Positions 1-6,295 of a DNA stretch of 8,863 nt are shown here, in pieces. The notes under the pieces were generated by a model, which saw only the letters and a program-made list of their open reading frames with translations, had not been told where the DNA came from and did no database searches. The position numbers and the translations under genes are program-made. Source of the DNA: JBGLNJ01 sp964353405 (GTDB lineage: Bacteria; Chloroflexota; Anaerolineae; Fen-1058); the NCBI GenBank assembly GCA_964353405.1, contig CAYGWJ010000398.1, positions 1-8,863 on the forward strand, read 5' to 3'. Position 1 is the first letter of the stretch, and each line of letters opens with the position of its first letter.

Positions 1-332
1 CAAAAATGCAGGAGTGAATTACAGCCCGCTATCGTGCGCTTGTCCGGCTCAACACCCAGCATATAGAGCAGGCTCAACACACCCAGTGTGCCTTCGGCTG
101 TGTAAGGCTTGGCCGCGTCTGTGCCCCAGTGCCCCTCGGCATGTTGGCGGGCGAACAGCTCTTGCACGAGCGGCTGGCGGGCGATGGCGTCCCTGGCCTT
201 GCGCACCTCGGGGTCGTCCTCGGGCCGTTCGAGGATGTCCCTCAGCGTCCAATAGCGGACGGATGGGTTCTCCGGTTCCAGGAGCCATGCGAGTCGTTCA
301 TCGGGTTCCGATGAGAGTGTGCTCATGTCCAT
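1..332 (-). CDS. Squalene-cyclase/prenyltransferase-type repeat protein, N-terminal part (runs off left edge)
   Basis: This minus-strand frame is open from an ATG at 332 (or 326) to the window edge with no stop, so only about 110 N-terminal residues are visible. The residues NPSVRYWTLRDILERPEDDP, then PEVRKARDAI, and later HWGTDAAKPYTAEGTLGVLS followed by LLYMLGVEPDKR look like the alpha-helical repeats of proteins often annotated as squalene cyclase-like or prenyltransferase beta-subunit-like, in which an HW-G-D/W and a T-W/L-G-L pattern marks each repeat. A good ribosome site (GGGAGG) lies 4 nt before the ATG at 332 and 10 nt before the in-frame ATG at 326, so either may be used. The gene starts 16 bp after the stop of the FAD oxidoreductase gene, which suggests co-transcription. 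No catalytic residues can be checked because the C-terminal part is outside the window. Many members of this group have no known activity, so cyclase function should not be assumed. Confidence 0.6.
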   Translation of the reverse strand, partial: MDMSTLSSEPDERLAWLLEPENPSVRYWTLRDILERPEDDPEVRKARDAIARQPLVQELFARQHAEGHWGTDAAKPYTAEGTLGVLSLLYMLGVEPDKRTIAGCNSLLHF

Positions 333-348
333 TCAACCTCCCTGGCGG

Positions 349-1899
349 CTAGGGCGCACTCGTCGTGAACGGTTGTTGGTCCTGGCGGCAGAGGAGTTGT
401 ATCACGTGGCGTCCCGAATAGAGGCAGGGCGGCACGCCGCCGCCGGGCATGACCCATTGGCCGGCCATGTAAAAGCTGTCCAGCCCGGGCAGCGTCCGTT
501 CGACCGGCGTCATGATCGTCTCCGGCGTCGGCAGCCAGCCTTCCCACGCGCCGTTGTGATTCAGCGTGTAGCGCCAAAAGGTATAGGGCGTGGCGATATC
601 GGTCACCTCCACCTGCTGTGAGAGGCCCGGATAGTGCGCTTCCAATCGCCGTAGGACCTCGGCTGCGATGCGTTCCTTCTCGGCCTCATACGCGGCTCGG
701 TTCTTGTCTTGCAGATCATTCCAATAGCCCCACTCGGTTTCAAACTCGACCTGGACGACGGTCTTGCCGGGCGGGGCGAACCGGGCGCTGTAGTTAAAGA
801 GGCGGACGAATATCATGCGGATTGCGTCGTCATGGATCTGAATGGGCTGCTTGAGGACGAGCGTGGTAAAGGACAGCTCACCTGGAAACTCGCGCGCCAC
901 GCCAAAGCTGAGCATCAGCATGGGGCGAAAGATTTTCCACGTCGCATATCGGCGCTTGATCTTGTCGTTGACGTAGCGCCCACCCAGCAGCTTGAACACG
1001 GTGCTGTAGCCATCCGCGGCGGAGACGACGACGTCGGCACGGTGCTCGCTGCCGTCCGAAAGGCGCACGCCCACGGCGGTCTGACGCGTCGGGCGCGGAG
1101 CGAACGCCGTTGTACTCAACGCCGTTGGCTCGACCAGGATTTCCTCGACGGTCGCATTGTAGGTCACTTGCCCGCCCAACGCTGTGTAGCGTCTCTCTAT
1201 CGCCTGCACAAAGTCTGTGCAGCCACCTTCCAGGAGACCCAACTGACCGTCGGCGAGCATGCCCAGCACCATGCAGACAAAGTAGACGGGCACTTCGGGC
1301 AGGAACAGGCACTTGATAAACTCGCGCAACCACGGGTCATGCACGGCCTGGACATAGTCGGCAATCGGTCGGGCATATCTGCCGGTCATGTACTTGAGCA
1401 ATCGGCGCATGCCCCACACGTCCTTGAGCGAGTCAAGCCAGCTCATCAATTCGGGTGGCTTGCTCAAGCCGAACTCGCTCATGTCCAACCCTTGCATCGC
1501 GCGCGCACCCTCAACCAGCTCGTCAATGACCCGGGCGTCGTTCGGGGACTGCGCCTTCAAGTCAGCGGCCAGCCGATGCAAGTCGCGTGTGACTTGCACG
1601 CTGCGCCCGCTGACCTCGTCGGTGAAACGACCATAGGTCGTCATGTCCACGCAGCGCGTGCCGGGCAAGATGCCCAATTGCCGGTACAACTCGTGCAGCG
1701 CTGTGCCGGGCTGGTGTCCCATCAGAAAGTGAATGCCACCGTCAATCAGATAACCGTGGCGCTTCCAGGCGGCGGCGACTCCGCCGGGCTGGCTGTGATG
1801 CTCCAAGATGTGGCTGGAATAGCCGTTCATCTGGGCAAAGCAGCCCGTGGACAGGCCGGCCAATCCCGCGCCGATGATGAGAAGGGTTTTGTCGGACAT
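349..1899 (-). CDS. Phytoene desaturase / RetSat-like FAD-dependent oxidoreductase
   Basis: The 516-residue product begins with a dinucleotide-binding motif, GAGLAG at residues 10-15, followed by the acidic end of the second beta strand, E33 in ILEHH, and LIDGGIHFL at 51-59. The C-terminus holds the second FAD-binding signature, PGLDSFYMAGQWVMPGGGVP at 471-490. A middle motif, VVSAADGYST at 291-300, fits the same fold. This arrangement and length match the CrtI/CrtISO/RetSat branch of NAD(P)/FAD flavoproteins, which desaturate, saturate or isomerise polyene lipids. The actual substrate cannot be read from sequence. AGGAG lies 9 nt before the ATG. The gene sits 115 bp after the short-chain dehydrogenase gene and 16 bp before the cyclase-like gene, all in one direction. 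No signal peptide or clear membrane helix is visible; the hydrophobic run around residues 205-225 could contact membrane lipid. Flavoprotein assignment is firm; the subfamily role is inferred. Confidence 0.88.
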   Translation of the reverse strand: MSDKTLLIIGAGLAGLSTGCFAQMNGYSSHILEHHSQPGGVAAAWKRHGYLIDGGIHFLMGHQPGTALHELYRQLGILPGTRCVDMTTYGRFTDEVSGRSVQVTRDLHRLAADLKAQSPNDARVIDELVEGARAMQGLDMSEFGLSKPPELMSWLDSLKDVWGMRRLLKYMTGRYARPIADYVQAVHDPWLREFIKCLFLPEVPVYFVCMVLGMLADGQLGLLEGGCTDFVQAIERRYTALGGQVTYNATVEEILVEPTALSTTAFAPRPTRQTAVGVRLSDGSEHRADVVVSAADGYSTVFKLLGGRYVNDKIKRRYATWKIFRPMLMLSFGVAREFPGELSFTTLVLKQPIQIHDDAIRMIFVRLFNYSARFAPPGKTVVQVEFETEWGYWNDLQDKNRAAYEAEKERIAAEVLRRLEAHYPGLSQQVEVTDIATPYTFWRYTLNHNGAWEGWLPTPETIMTPVERTLPGLDSFYMAGQWVMPGGGVPPCLYSGRHVIQLLCRQDQQPFTTSAP

Positions 1900-1930
1900 G
1901 GGTTCATTGCTCCTATTGCGTGACTCTGCA

Positions 1931-1970
1931 TGGTCTCAGACCAGGGAGGTAGGTGGCCCTTGAGCCACTT
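1931..1970. other. Palindrome and small hairpin in the gap upstream of the FAD oxidoreductase gene
   Basis: The 115-bp gap between the dehydrogenase and FAD oxidoreductase genes holds two symmetric sites. TGGTCTCAGACCA at 1931-1943 is a perfect palindrome with 6-bp arms, 32-44 bp upstream of the FAD gene start. AGGTGGC at 1951-1957 can pair with GCCACTT at 1964-1970 with one G-T pair. No T-run follows either on the minus strand, so neither looks like an intrinsic terminator. They could be a weak internal regulatory or mRNA processing site, or chance. Confidence 0.25.
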
Positions 1971-2014
1971 GTCATTTTGTGGCCTGTTGCTCTACTTTGG
2001 TAGCCCGTTCAGCC

Positions 2015-2839
2015 TCAGATAGACTGACGCAAGGTTCGGAACTCTTTGGCAACTCGGCGCATGAGCAGATCGTACAGCGCAGGTGAAATACGGTAGAGCC
2101 ACCACATGACTCGCGCCTGCCAGGTGATCGGAATGATGGCCTGATTACGCAACACACCGCGCAGGATTATCCTGGCGCACTGTGCCGGCTCGATCAACCC
2201 GACGGCCGACATCAGCGCGCGCACCTGCTTCGGCTCAACATTGACATACGTCATCGCGTCAAAGATGTTCGTATTGACCACTCCCGGGCAAACGACGCTG
2301 ACCTTGACTCCAAGCTGGGCAGCTTCAGGCCGTAGAGCCGTCGAAAGTCCTACGACAGCGTGTTTCGTCGTCGTGTAGGCTGTGCCCAGCGCGGCGCTCG
2401 GAAACAGGCCGGCCGCGGAAGCGGTATTGACGATATGACCTGCCCCTTGCTGGAGCATGATGTGGTAGGCGGCCGTTGTGCCATAGATCACGCCCCAGAG
2501 ATTGATGTCTACAATACGTCGCCAATATTCTAACGTCATGTCGCGCAGATCGGCCACCAGGCCGATGCCGGCGTTGTTGAACATGTAATCCAGGCGTCCA
2601 TAGTGGGCGACTGTCTCGTTCACCAGTGTTTGAACACTCTGCTTCTGGGACACATCCACGTAAGCGCCAACGGCTTGCCAGTGGGCGGCGGTGAGGGCGC
2701 TGGCGACTTGGCGGGCAGCTGCCGCATTGATGTCGGCCACGACGACACGCGCGCCCCGCTGCGCCAGTTCTTGACAGAGCGCTCGTCCAATGCCAGAGGC
2801 CCCGCCTGTGACGATAGCGGTTTTGTTTTCAAAGCTCAT
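2015..2839 (-). CDS. Short-chain dehydrogenase/reductase (classical SDR)
   Basis: The 274-residue protein is a classical Rossmann-fold SDR. It shows the cofactor glycine motif TGGASGIG at 11-18, D36 at the end of the second beta strand, which favours NAD(H) over NADP(H), NNAG at 88-91, the structural N113 in DINLWG, and the catalytic S141, Y155 and K159 (YTTTK). The region after PGVVNT at 185-190 is the substrate loop. The C-terminal stretch from about 230, containing ITWQARVMWWLYRISPALYD, is basic and aromatic and may lie on a membrane, as in SDRs that act on lipids or sterols. GGAGG lies 10 nt before the ATG. It is 58 bp downstream of the GMC oxidase gene, suggesting that it oxidises or reduces a hydroxyl or keto group on the same or a related molecule. 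Family membership is clear; the substrate is not known. Confidence 0.93.
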   Translation of the reverse strand: MSFENKTAIVTGGASGIGRALCQELAQRGARVVVADINAAAARQVASALTAAHWQAVGAYVDVSQKQSVQTLVNETVAHYGRLDYMFNNAGIGLVADLRDMTLEYWRRIVDINLWGVIYGTTAAYHIMLQQGAGHIVNTASAAGLFPSAALGTAYTTTKHAVVGLSTALRPEAAQLGVKVSVVCPGVVNTNIFDAMTYVNVEPKQVRALMSAVGLIEPAQCARIILRGVLRNQAIIPITWQARVMWWLYRISPALYDLLMRRVAKEFRTLRQSI

Positions 2840-2897
2840 CGGTGTTGATCCTCCGCTCTCAGACTATCTCAACACGCTCGATCAGCCATTGCCTCGA

Positions 2898-4493
2898 CTA
2901 TCGGCGTCCAGAGTGTAACTTGGCCGGGATCAAGCTCATGCAGCGTTCGGCCAGCGCGGCGATGGTCAGGCTGGGATTGACCCCGACATTGGTCGAGACC
3001 GCCGAGCCGTCTATCACATACAAACCTGGATACCCAAGCACCTGATGCTGTGTGTCAATCACGCCGGTCTCGCGCGAAGCGCCCATGTGGCAGCCGCCCA
3101 GGAGGTGCGCCGTGAACGACAGGTTGGCCAGAGCTTCCAGAATCACGTTGCCTGGCTCGCCGGCCGAGTGGCTGGCAAAAACGCGCGCGGCGGCATTGGC
3201 GACGGGCAAATAGGCCGGCGCGCGCCGGCCGGGAATCTCGACCGACTGCAATCGCCGTTGGAAAAGCGACAACCAACTGCGCCCGTAGCGAAAGGCGAGT
3301 TGATTGTCCATGTGTTGCATCACTGTCAGCACGCTGATGCGCTTGTGCCATGCTTCGCGACTGGCGCGCCACGAGGTTGTCGAGCGCCAGGGATGCAGCA
3401 GAAACGCCGCGAGCGTCTTGAGCGCGCGTCGCTTGGGCTGCGGGTCGTCCACCAGCGGCCCGCTTTGCCACTTCATAAAGGTATAGCCCGCCGGAAAACG
3501 GTTCTGCGTGATATGCGTGTGATCGTCGGCGTAAAAGTCGGACGAGATGGTTGTCCCCTGCGTCAGATCGGCGTTGGGGTCGCGTGACAGGATGCCGACG
3601 ATGGCTTCGCTGTTGGTCCGCACCACCTGACCGAGCTGCGGTGAAACGTCGGGCAACGTCTTGAACTCATCGCGGCAGCGAAAGAGCAGCGCCAGCGTGC
3701 CCACGACGCCGGCGGCGAGGATCACGCTCCGCGCGGTGAGAGGCGGGCAGGGGGCTTGCCGTTGGAGCGGGTTGACCAGCTCGACTTTATAGCCGCCGCC
3801 TGGCAAGGGTCGGATGAGGGTGACCTGGCGTTCCGGCAAGATGGTCGCGCCGAGTTGCTCGGCGAGATAGAGATAGTTCAGGTCGAGGCTGTTCTTCGAC
3901 TGGTAGGGACATCCCGTCAGGCATTCGCCGCACAGCCGACAACCGGTGCGCTCCGGCCCGCGACCATCAAAGAACGGATCGGGCCGGGCGACCTCGGGTT
4001 CGCCAAAATAGATGCCCAGCGGCACCGGGCCAAAGGTGCTTCCGACGTTCATCGCTTCGGCGGTTTGCTTCAGATAGGCATCCATCTGACCAAGGTGCGA
4101 GTTAATGACACAACCCAGCATCTGCTTGACGGTCGCATAGTGAGGCTTGATCTCGGCCTGCCAGTCAACCCCCAGATGACTCCAGGCCGGATCGGAAAAG
4201 AAGGCGGGCCTGGGTTCGACGAGTACCGCCGCATACACCAGGCTGCCGCCGCCGACGCCGATGCCGGACACAATGCCGACGTGCCGAAAAATCGTCTGCG
4301 AGAAAAAGCCTTGCCAGCCGAGCGCCGGCAGCCAAAAGAGATGTCGGATGCTCTGAGCCGCCTGTTGCATGTCGGCGGAGCTGACGCGCCGGCCCTGTTC
4401 CAGCACGGCCACACAGTAGCCTTTTTCGGCCAGGCGCAGCGCCGAGACCGCGCCGCCAAAGCCGCTGCCCACGACGATATAGTCATAGTCCAT
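2898..4493 (-). CDS. GMC-type flavin oxidoreductase (cholesterol-oxidase-like) with a four-cysteine ferredoxin-like motif
   Basis: This 531-residue protein begins with the FAD-binding sequence VVGSGFGGAVSALRLAEKG, with GSGFGG at 9-14 and E32 as the ribose-binding acid. A second GMC motif, SGIGVGGGSLVYAAV, is at 76-90. The C-terminal domain has HLLGGCHMG at 463-471 and the FAD closing motif LYVIDGSAVSTNVGVNP at 491-507, where N506 and H463 or H469 are candidates for active-site residues. Between the domains is C185-x2-C188-x2-C191-x3-C195-P, followed by KNSLDLNYL, a pattern seen in a bacterial GMC subgroup annotated as cholesterol or long-chain alcohol oxidases and resembling a 4Fe-4S site. 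Members oxidise a hydroxyl group of a hydrophobic alcohol. AGGAG lies 7 nt before the ATG, and the start overlaps the preceding gene by 11 bp, which indicates translational coupling. No secretion signal is seen, so it is probably cytoplasmic or peripheral to the membrane. Whether oxygen or another acceptor is used is unknown. Confidence 0.9.
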   Translation of the reverse strand: MDYDYIVVGSGFGGAVSALRLAEKGYCVAVLEQGRRVSSADMQQAAQSIRHLFWLPALGWQGFFSQTIFRHVGIVSGIGVGGGSLVYAAVLVEPRPAFFSDPAWSHLGVDWQAEIKPHYATVKQMLGCVINSHLGQMDAYLKQTAEAMNVGSTFGPVPLGIYFGEPEVARPDPFFDGRGPERTGCRLCGECLTGCPYQSKNSLDLNYLYLAEQLGATILPERQVTLIRPLPGGGYKVELVNPLQRQAPCPPLTARSVILAAGVVGTLALLFRCRDEFKTLPDVSPQLGQVVRTNSEAIVGILSRDPNADLTQGTTISSDFYADDHTHITQNRFPAGYTFMKWQSGPLVDDPQPKRRALKTLAAFLLHPWRSTTSWRASREAWHKRISVLTVMQHMDNQLAFRYGRSWLSLFQRRLQSVEIPGRRAPAYLPVANAAARVFASHSAGEPGNVILEALANLSFTAHLLGGCHMGASRETGVIDTQHQVLGYPGLYVIDGSAVSTNVGVNPSLTIAALAERCMSLIPAKLHSGRR

Positions 4494-4971
4494 CGGTGTG
4501 CTCCTGTTCGTGCAAGAGGAAAGGCAGGGCCAGCCGGGGCGCCCAGTGGAGTGTCGTCAGGGACATGCCCAACAGAGTGGTCGCGTCGAGTTGGCGAACC
4601 TCGTCAATGATCCACGGCCAAGGGAAGGGGGATCCGGCGGGATAGCACAGGGTGAGGCCAGCCTTGCCGTCCAACCGCGATGGCGCCGCCTGAACCATCA
4701 TCGGCAGCACAGGCGCAAGCTCTCCCCGACGATAGACGAGATTGTGCCCGTGTCCCTGCCCGTCGAACCGCTTGCCCCACCAGCCCCCCAGGCCGCCGAG
4801 TGCCAGTCCGGGCGGTGCGATCTGGCGCAGCCAAGCCGGCCCGACAAACTCGGCCTGATAGACGCCGGCGAGTCCGGTCGCCTGCGACGGAGGAGCGAGG
4901 GAGGCAAAGAGTGACTGGAAAGACATCAATGTTTGTCGGTTGAGTAACTGCGCCTGGACACTCGCTTGCAT
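4483..4971 (-). CDS. Small GXWXG/DUF4334-like protein coupled to the GMC oxidase
   Basis: The product is 162 residues if translation starts at the ATG at 4971. That start has AGAGG 8 nt upstream, while a GTG three codons earlier at 4980 lies inside this ribosome site and is less likely. The core, LGGWWGKRF at 61-69, contains G-x-W-x-G, the signature of the GXWXG domain that usually precedes DUF4334. The later stretch IIDEVRQLDATTLLGMS at 121-137 resembles the D-x-V-R-x-x-D-x-x-T-x-L-G portion of DUF4334. Proteins of this type are small beta-rich, lipocalin-like molecules of unknown function. It is the first gene of the redox operon and its stop codon overlaps the GMC start, so a role in delivering or binding the hydrophobic substrate of the oxidase is a reasonable guess but unproven. 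The family assignment rests on motifs read by eye. Confidence 0.6.
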   Translation of the reverse strand: MQASVQAQLLNRQTLMSFQSLFASLAPPSQATGLAGVYQAEFVGPAWLRQIAPPGLALGGLGGWWGKRFDGQGHGHNLVYRRGELAPVLPMMVQAAPSRLDGKAGLTLCYPAGSPFPWPWIIDEVRQLDATTLLGMSLTTLHWAPRLALPFLLHEQEHTDGL

Positions 4972-5009
4972 GAAAGACACCTCTGCGGCCGGTTTGTTCC
5001 ACGCGGCCT

Positions 5010-5038
5010 ATTATACTTTGACAATGTCAAGTTTTGAA
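5010..5038 (-). promoter_or_regulatory. Promoter of the redox operon with an embedded palindromic operator
   Basis: On the minus strand a perfect -10 hexamer, TATAAT (5010-5015), is preceded by a 17-bp spacer and a 4-of-6 -35, TTCAAA (5033-5038). Transcription would begin near 5003, leaving a leader of about 32 nt before the ATG at 4971. The spacer contains the perfect palindrome TTGACATTGTCAA (5018-5030), 6-bp arms around one base, placed where a bound repressor would block RNA polymerase. The TTGACA inside it is only 9 bp from the -10, so it is unlikely to serve as the -35. No regulator gene is in the window. Confidence 0.55.
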
Positions 5039-5052
5039 TGAGCTTTCTCGGC

Positions 5053-5094
5053 GTTTCCGCAAGCGAGATTTGCGGAAACATGTTCGACATGTTT
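5053..5094. repeat. Two overlapping perfect inverted repeats upstream of the redox operon
   Basis: GTTTCCGCAA (5053-5062) and TTGCGGAAAC (5070-5079) form a perfect 10-bp stem with a 7-base loop. AAACATGT (5076-5083) and ACATGTTT (5087-5094) form a perfect 8-bp stem with a TCG loop. They share bases 5076-5079, so in RNA the two hairpins cannot be complete at once. On the plus strand the second is followed by two more T's; no plus-strand gene is present to terminate. On the minus strand the pair lies downstream of the hydrolase gene and just upstream of the redox promoter, without a T-run. It could be an end-of-transcript structure, a protein-binding site, or an insertion remnant. Confidence 0.5.
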
Positions 5095-5097
5095 TTG

Positions 5098-5190
5098 TCA
5101 ATCGAAAACAGGATTCGGACGAACGGCCACGCCGAAGGTCGTGATGGCCCGAAGAAACCGACGCAGGGTTTCAACAGCAAGGCTCGTCAT
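5098..5190 (-). CDS. Possible small ORF of 30 residues
   Basis: A short frame begins with ATG at 5190, 11 nt after AGGAG, and encodes MTSLAVETLRRFLRAITTFG followed by VAVRPNPVFD and a TGA. It lies 24 bp downstream of the dienelactone hydrolase stop, in the same direction. The sequence has a plausible amphipathic basic helix at residues 5-18, but I recognise no family. It could be a real small protein, the 5' remnant of a truncated gene, or chance. The ribosome site is the main reason for listing it. Confidence 0.25.
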   Translation of the reverse strand: MTSLAVETLRRFLRAITTFGVAVRPNPVFD

Positions 5191-5214
5191 TATCCAACTC
5201 TCTCCTGGCAACAC

Positions 5215-5865
5215 CTATTCCGTGAGCGCGTCTCGCAAGAACGTCACGGTCCGTTGCCACGCGAGCCGGGCGGCCTTTGGGTTGTATGCGTCGGCCCGAT
5301 CCTTCTCAAAGAACCAGTGGCATGTGCCGGCATAGGTGAAGAACGTCGCCGGACGATTGGCAGCATGCAAGGCTTTGTCCAATTTCTTGACGCCGGAAGC
5401 TGCCACCCATTCGTCGGTCTCGGCGAAATGGCACAGGTAGGTGGCCTGTGATCGGGCATAATCGCCTGTGCGCGTGCCATAGAAGGCGACCACGGCGCGG
5501 ATGACATCTGGTCTCTCAATGGACAGCCCCAGTGCGTAATACGCGCCGAGCGAGAAACCTATCACGCCAAGTCCGGGATGGGTCACAGCATCAAGTTCTT
5601 GAAGATACTCTATGGCAGCGGCCATATCGGTCTCGACTTGCCGCTTGTTCAACCTGGAGCGCAGTCGTTTGGCGTCTTCTATGGTCGCGGCAACGTGACC
5701 GTGATACAGGTCAGGCGCGAAGGTGACAAAACCCTCGCGCGCCAGGCGTTTGCACAGGTCTTGGAAGAAGGCATTCAATCCCCACCACGCGTGGAGAACC
5801 AGAATGCCCGTGCCCTGATTGCTCTTGGGCACAGCCAGGAAACCATCGGGTTTGCTCTCTGTCAT
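5215..5865 (-). CDS. Dienelactone hydrolase family protein (alpha/beta hydrolase)
   Basis: The product is 216 residues from the ATG at 5865, which has GAGG 6 nt upstream; an ATG six codons earlier at 5883 lacks a good ribosome site. Numbered from the longer start, the catalytic triad of an alpha/beta hydrolase is visible: nucleophile S111 in GFSLG, D157 in ETDEWV, and H189 in AGTCHWFFEKDRADAY. The early motif LVLHAWWGLNAFFQDLCKRL and the APDLYHG stretch at 56-62 are typical of the dienelactone hydrolase family, which opens lactones or cleaves esters in the cytoplasm. The classical enzyme uses a cysteine nucleophile; here the residue is serine, as in many bacterial paralogues, so the substrate cannot be assumed. 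It follows the M28 peptidase remnant by about 43 bp and no operon partner is obvious. Confidence 0.9.
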   Translation of the reverse strand: MTESKPDGFLAVPKSNQGTGILVLHAWWGLNAFFQDLCKRLAREGFVTFAPDLYHGHVAATIEDAKRLRSRLNKRQVETDMAAAIEYLQELDAVTHPGLGVIGFSLGAYYALGLSIERPDVIRAVVAFYGTRTGDYARSQATYLCHFAETDEWVAASGVKKLDKALHAANRPATFFTYAGTCHWFFEKDRADAYNPKAARLAWQRTVTFLRDALTE

Positions 5866-5907
5866 GTTTGCCTCACGATTCATGAAAATGGACGCGCAGC
5901 ACGCCCC

Positions 5908-6260
5908 TCATTCACGCTCATCGAGCGCATGGATAAAAGCCGAGGTGAAGGCAAAGGCACGCGTCAGCACCTCGGGGTCAATCTTGTCATAGGTGTCCCC
6001 AACCTGATGCCACGCGAAGCGGGCGCATTGCCGTCGGGCGTCATGCCGGTGAGTGTGATGGCTGGAATGCCCAGCCGCAGTGCGTCAGCCATTACAGCCC
6101 AACATCTCCAACGCAATCGTGACCGGCTGGCGCAACTCGGCGCGATGGCGCTGGAAAAAACATAGTGCTGCACTTTTTCGCAGCCGGTGCAGACCAGCCA
6201 GACACGCGTGTGTTGCAGCGGCTCGTCCTGCAATTGCTGCGGTTTGATCCGTATACAGTG
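5908..6260 (-). pseudogene. Decayed M28-family aminopeptidase gene, C-terminal remnant
   Basis: Four pieces of an M28 zinc peptidase are read in order but in alternating frames. First QHTRVWLVCTGCEKVQHY (frame A, starting near 6245), then FFQRHRAELRQPVTIALEML (frame B) ending at GCNG and a stop, then MADALRLGIPAITLTG with MTPDGNAP (frame A), then WHQVGDTYDKIDPEVLTRAF (frame B) running to a TGA at 5908-5910. Intact relatives have a longer stretch between the second and third pieces, so an internal segment appears deleted. The usual metal/base pair Glu-Glu is Glu-Lys (CEK) here. The N-terminal half is absent; upstream in frame A a stop stands at 6261-6263. The whole span from the nucleotidyltransferase stop at 6296 to the hydrolase start therefore holds only this dead gene. 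Assembly errors could explain single frame changes but not the missing segment. Confidence 0.8.
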
Positions 6261-6295
6261 TCACTTACACAGCACACGGAGACGGTGTTCTTTTT

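Noticed and set aside
709..1923. 404-codon open frame on the plus strand
   Set aside because: It is exactly antisense to the FAD oxidoreductase, has no recognisable motif, and is a typical high-GC shadow.
3756..4610. 284-codon open frame on the plus strand
   Set aside because: It is the antisense shadow of the GMC oxidase.
5025..5030. Perfect TTGACA as the -35 of the redox promoter
   Set aside because: It is only 9 bp from the -10, too close; the TTCAAA at 17 bp fits better and the TTGACA is part of the palindrome.
5964..6233. 89-codon open frame on the minus strand as an intact gene
   Set aside because: It is one of the two frames of the broken M28 gene; peptidase residues continue in another frame in its middle and after its end.
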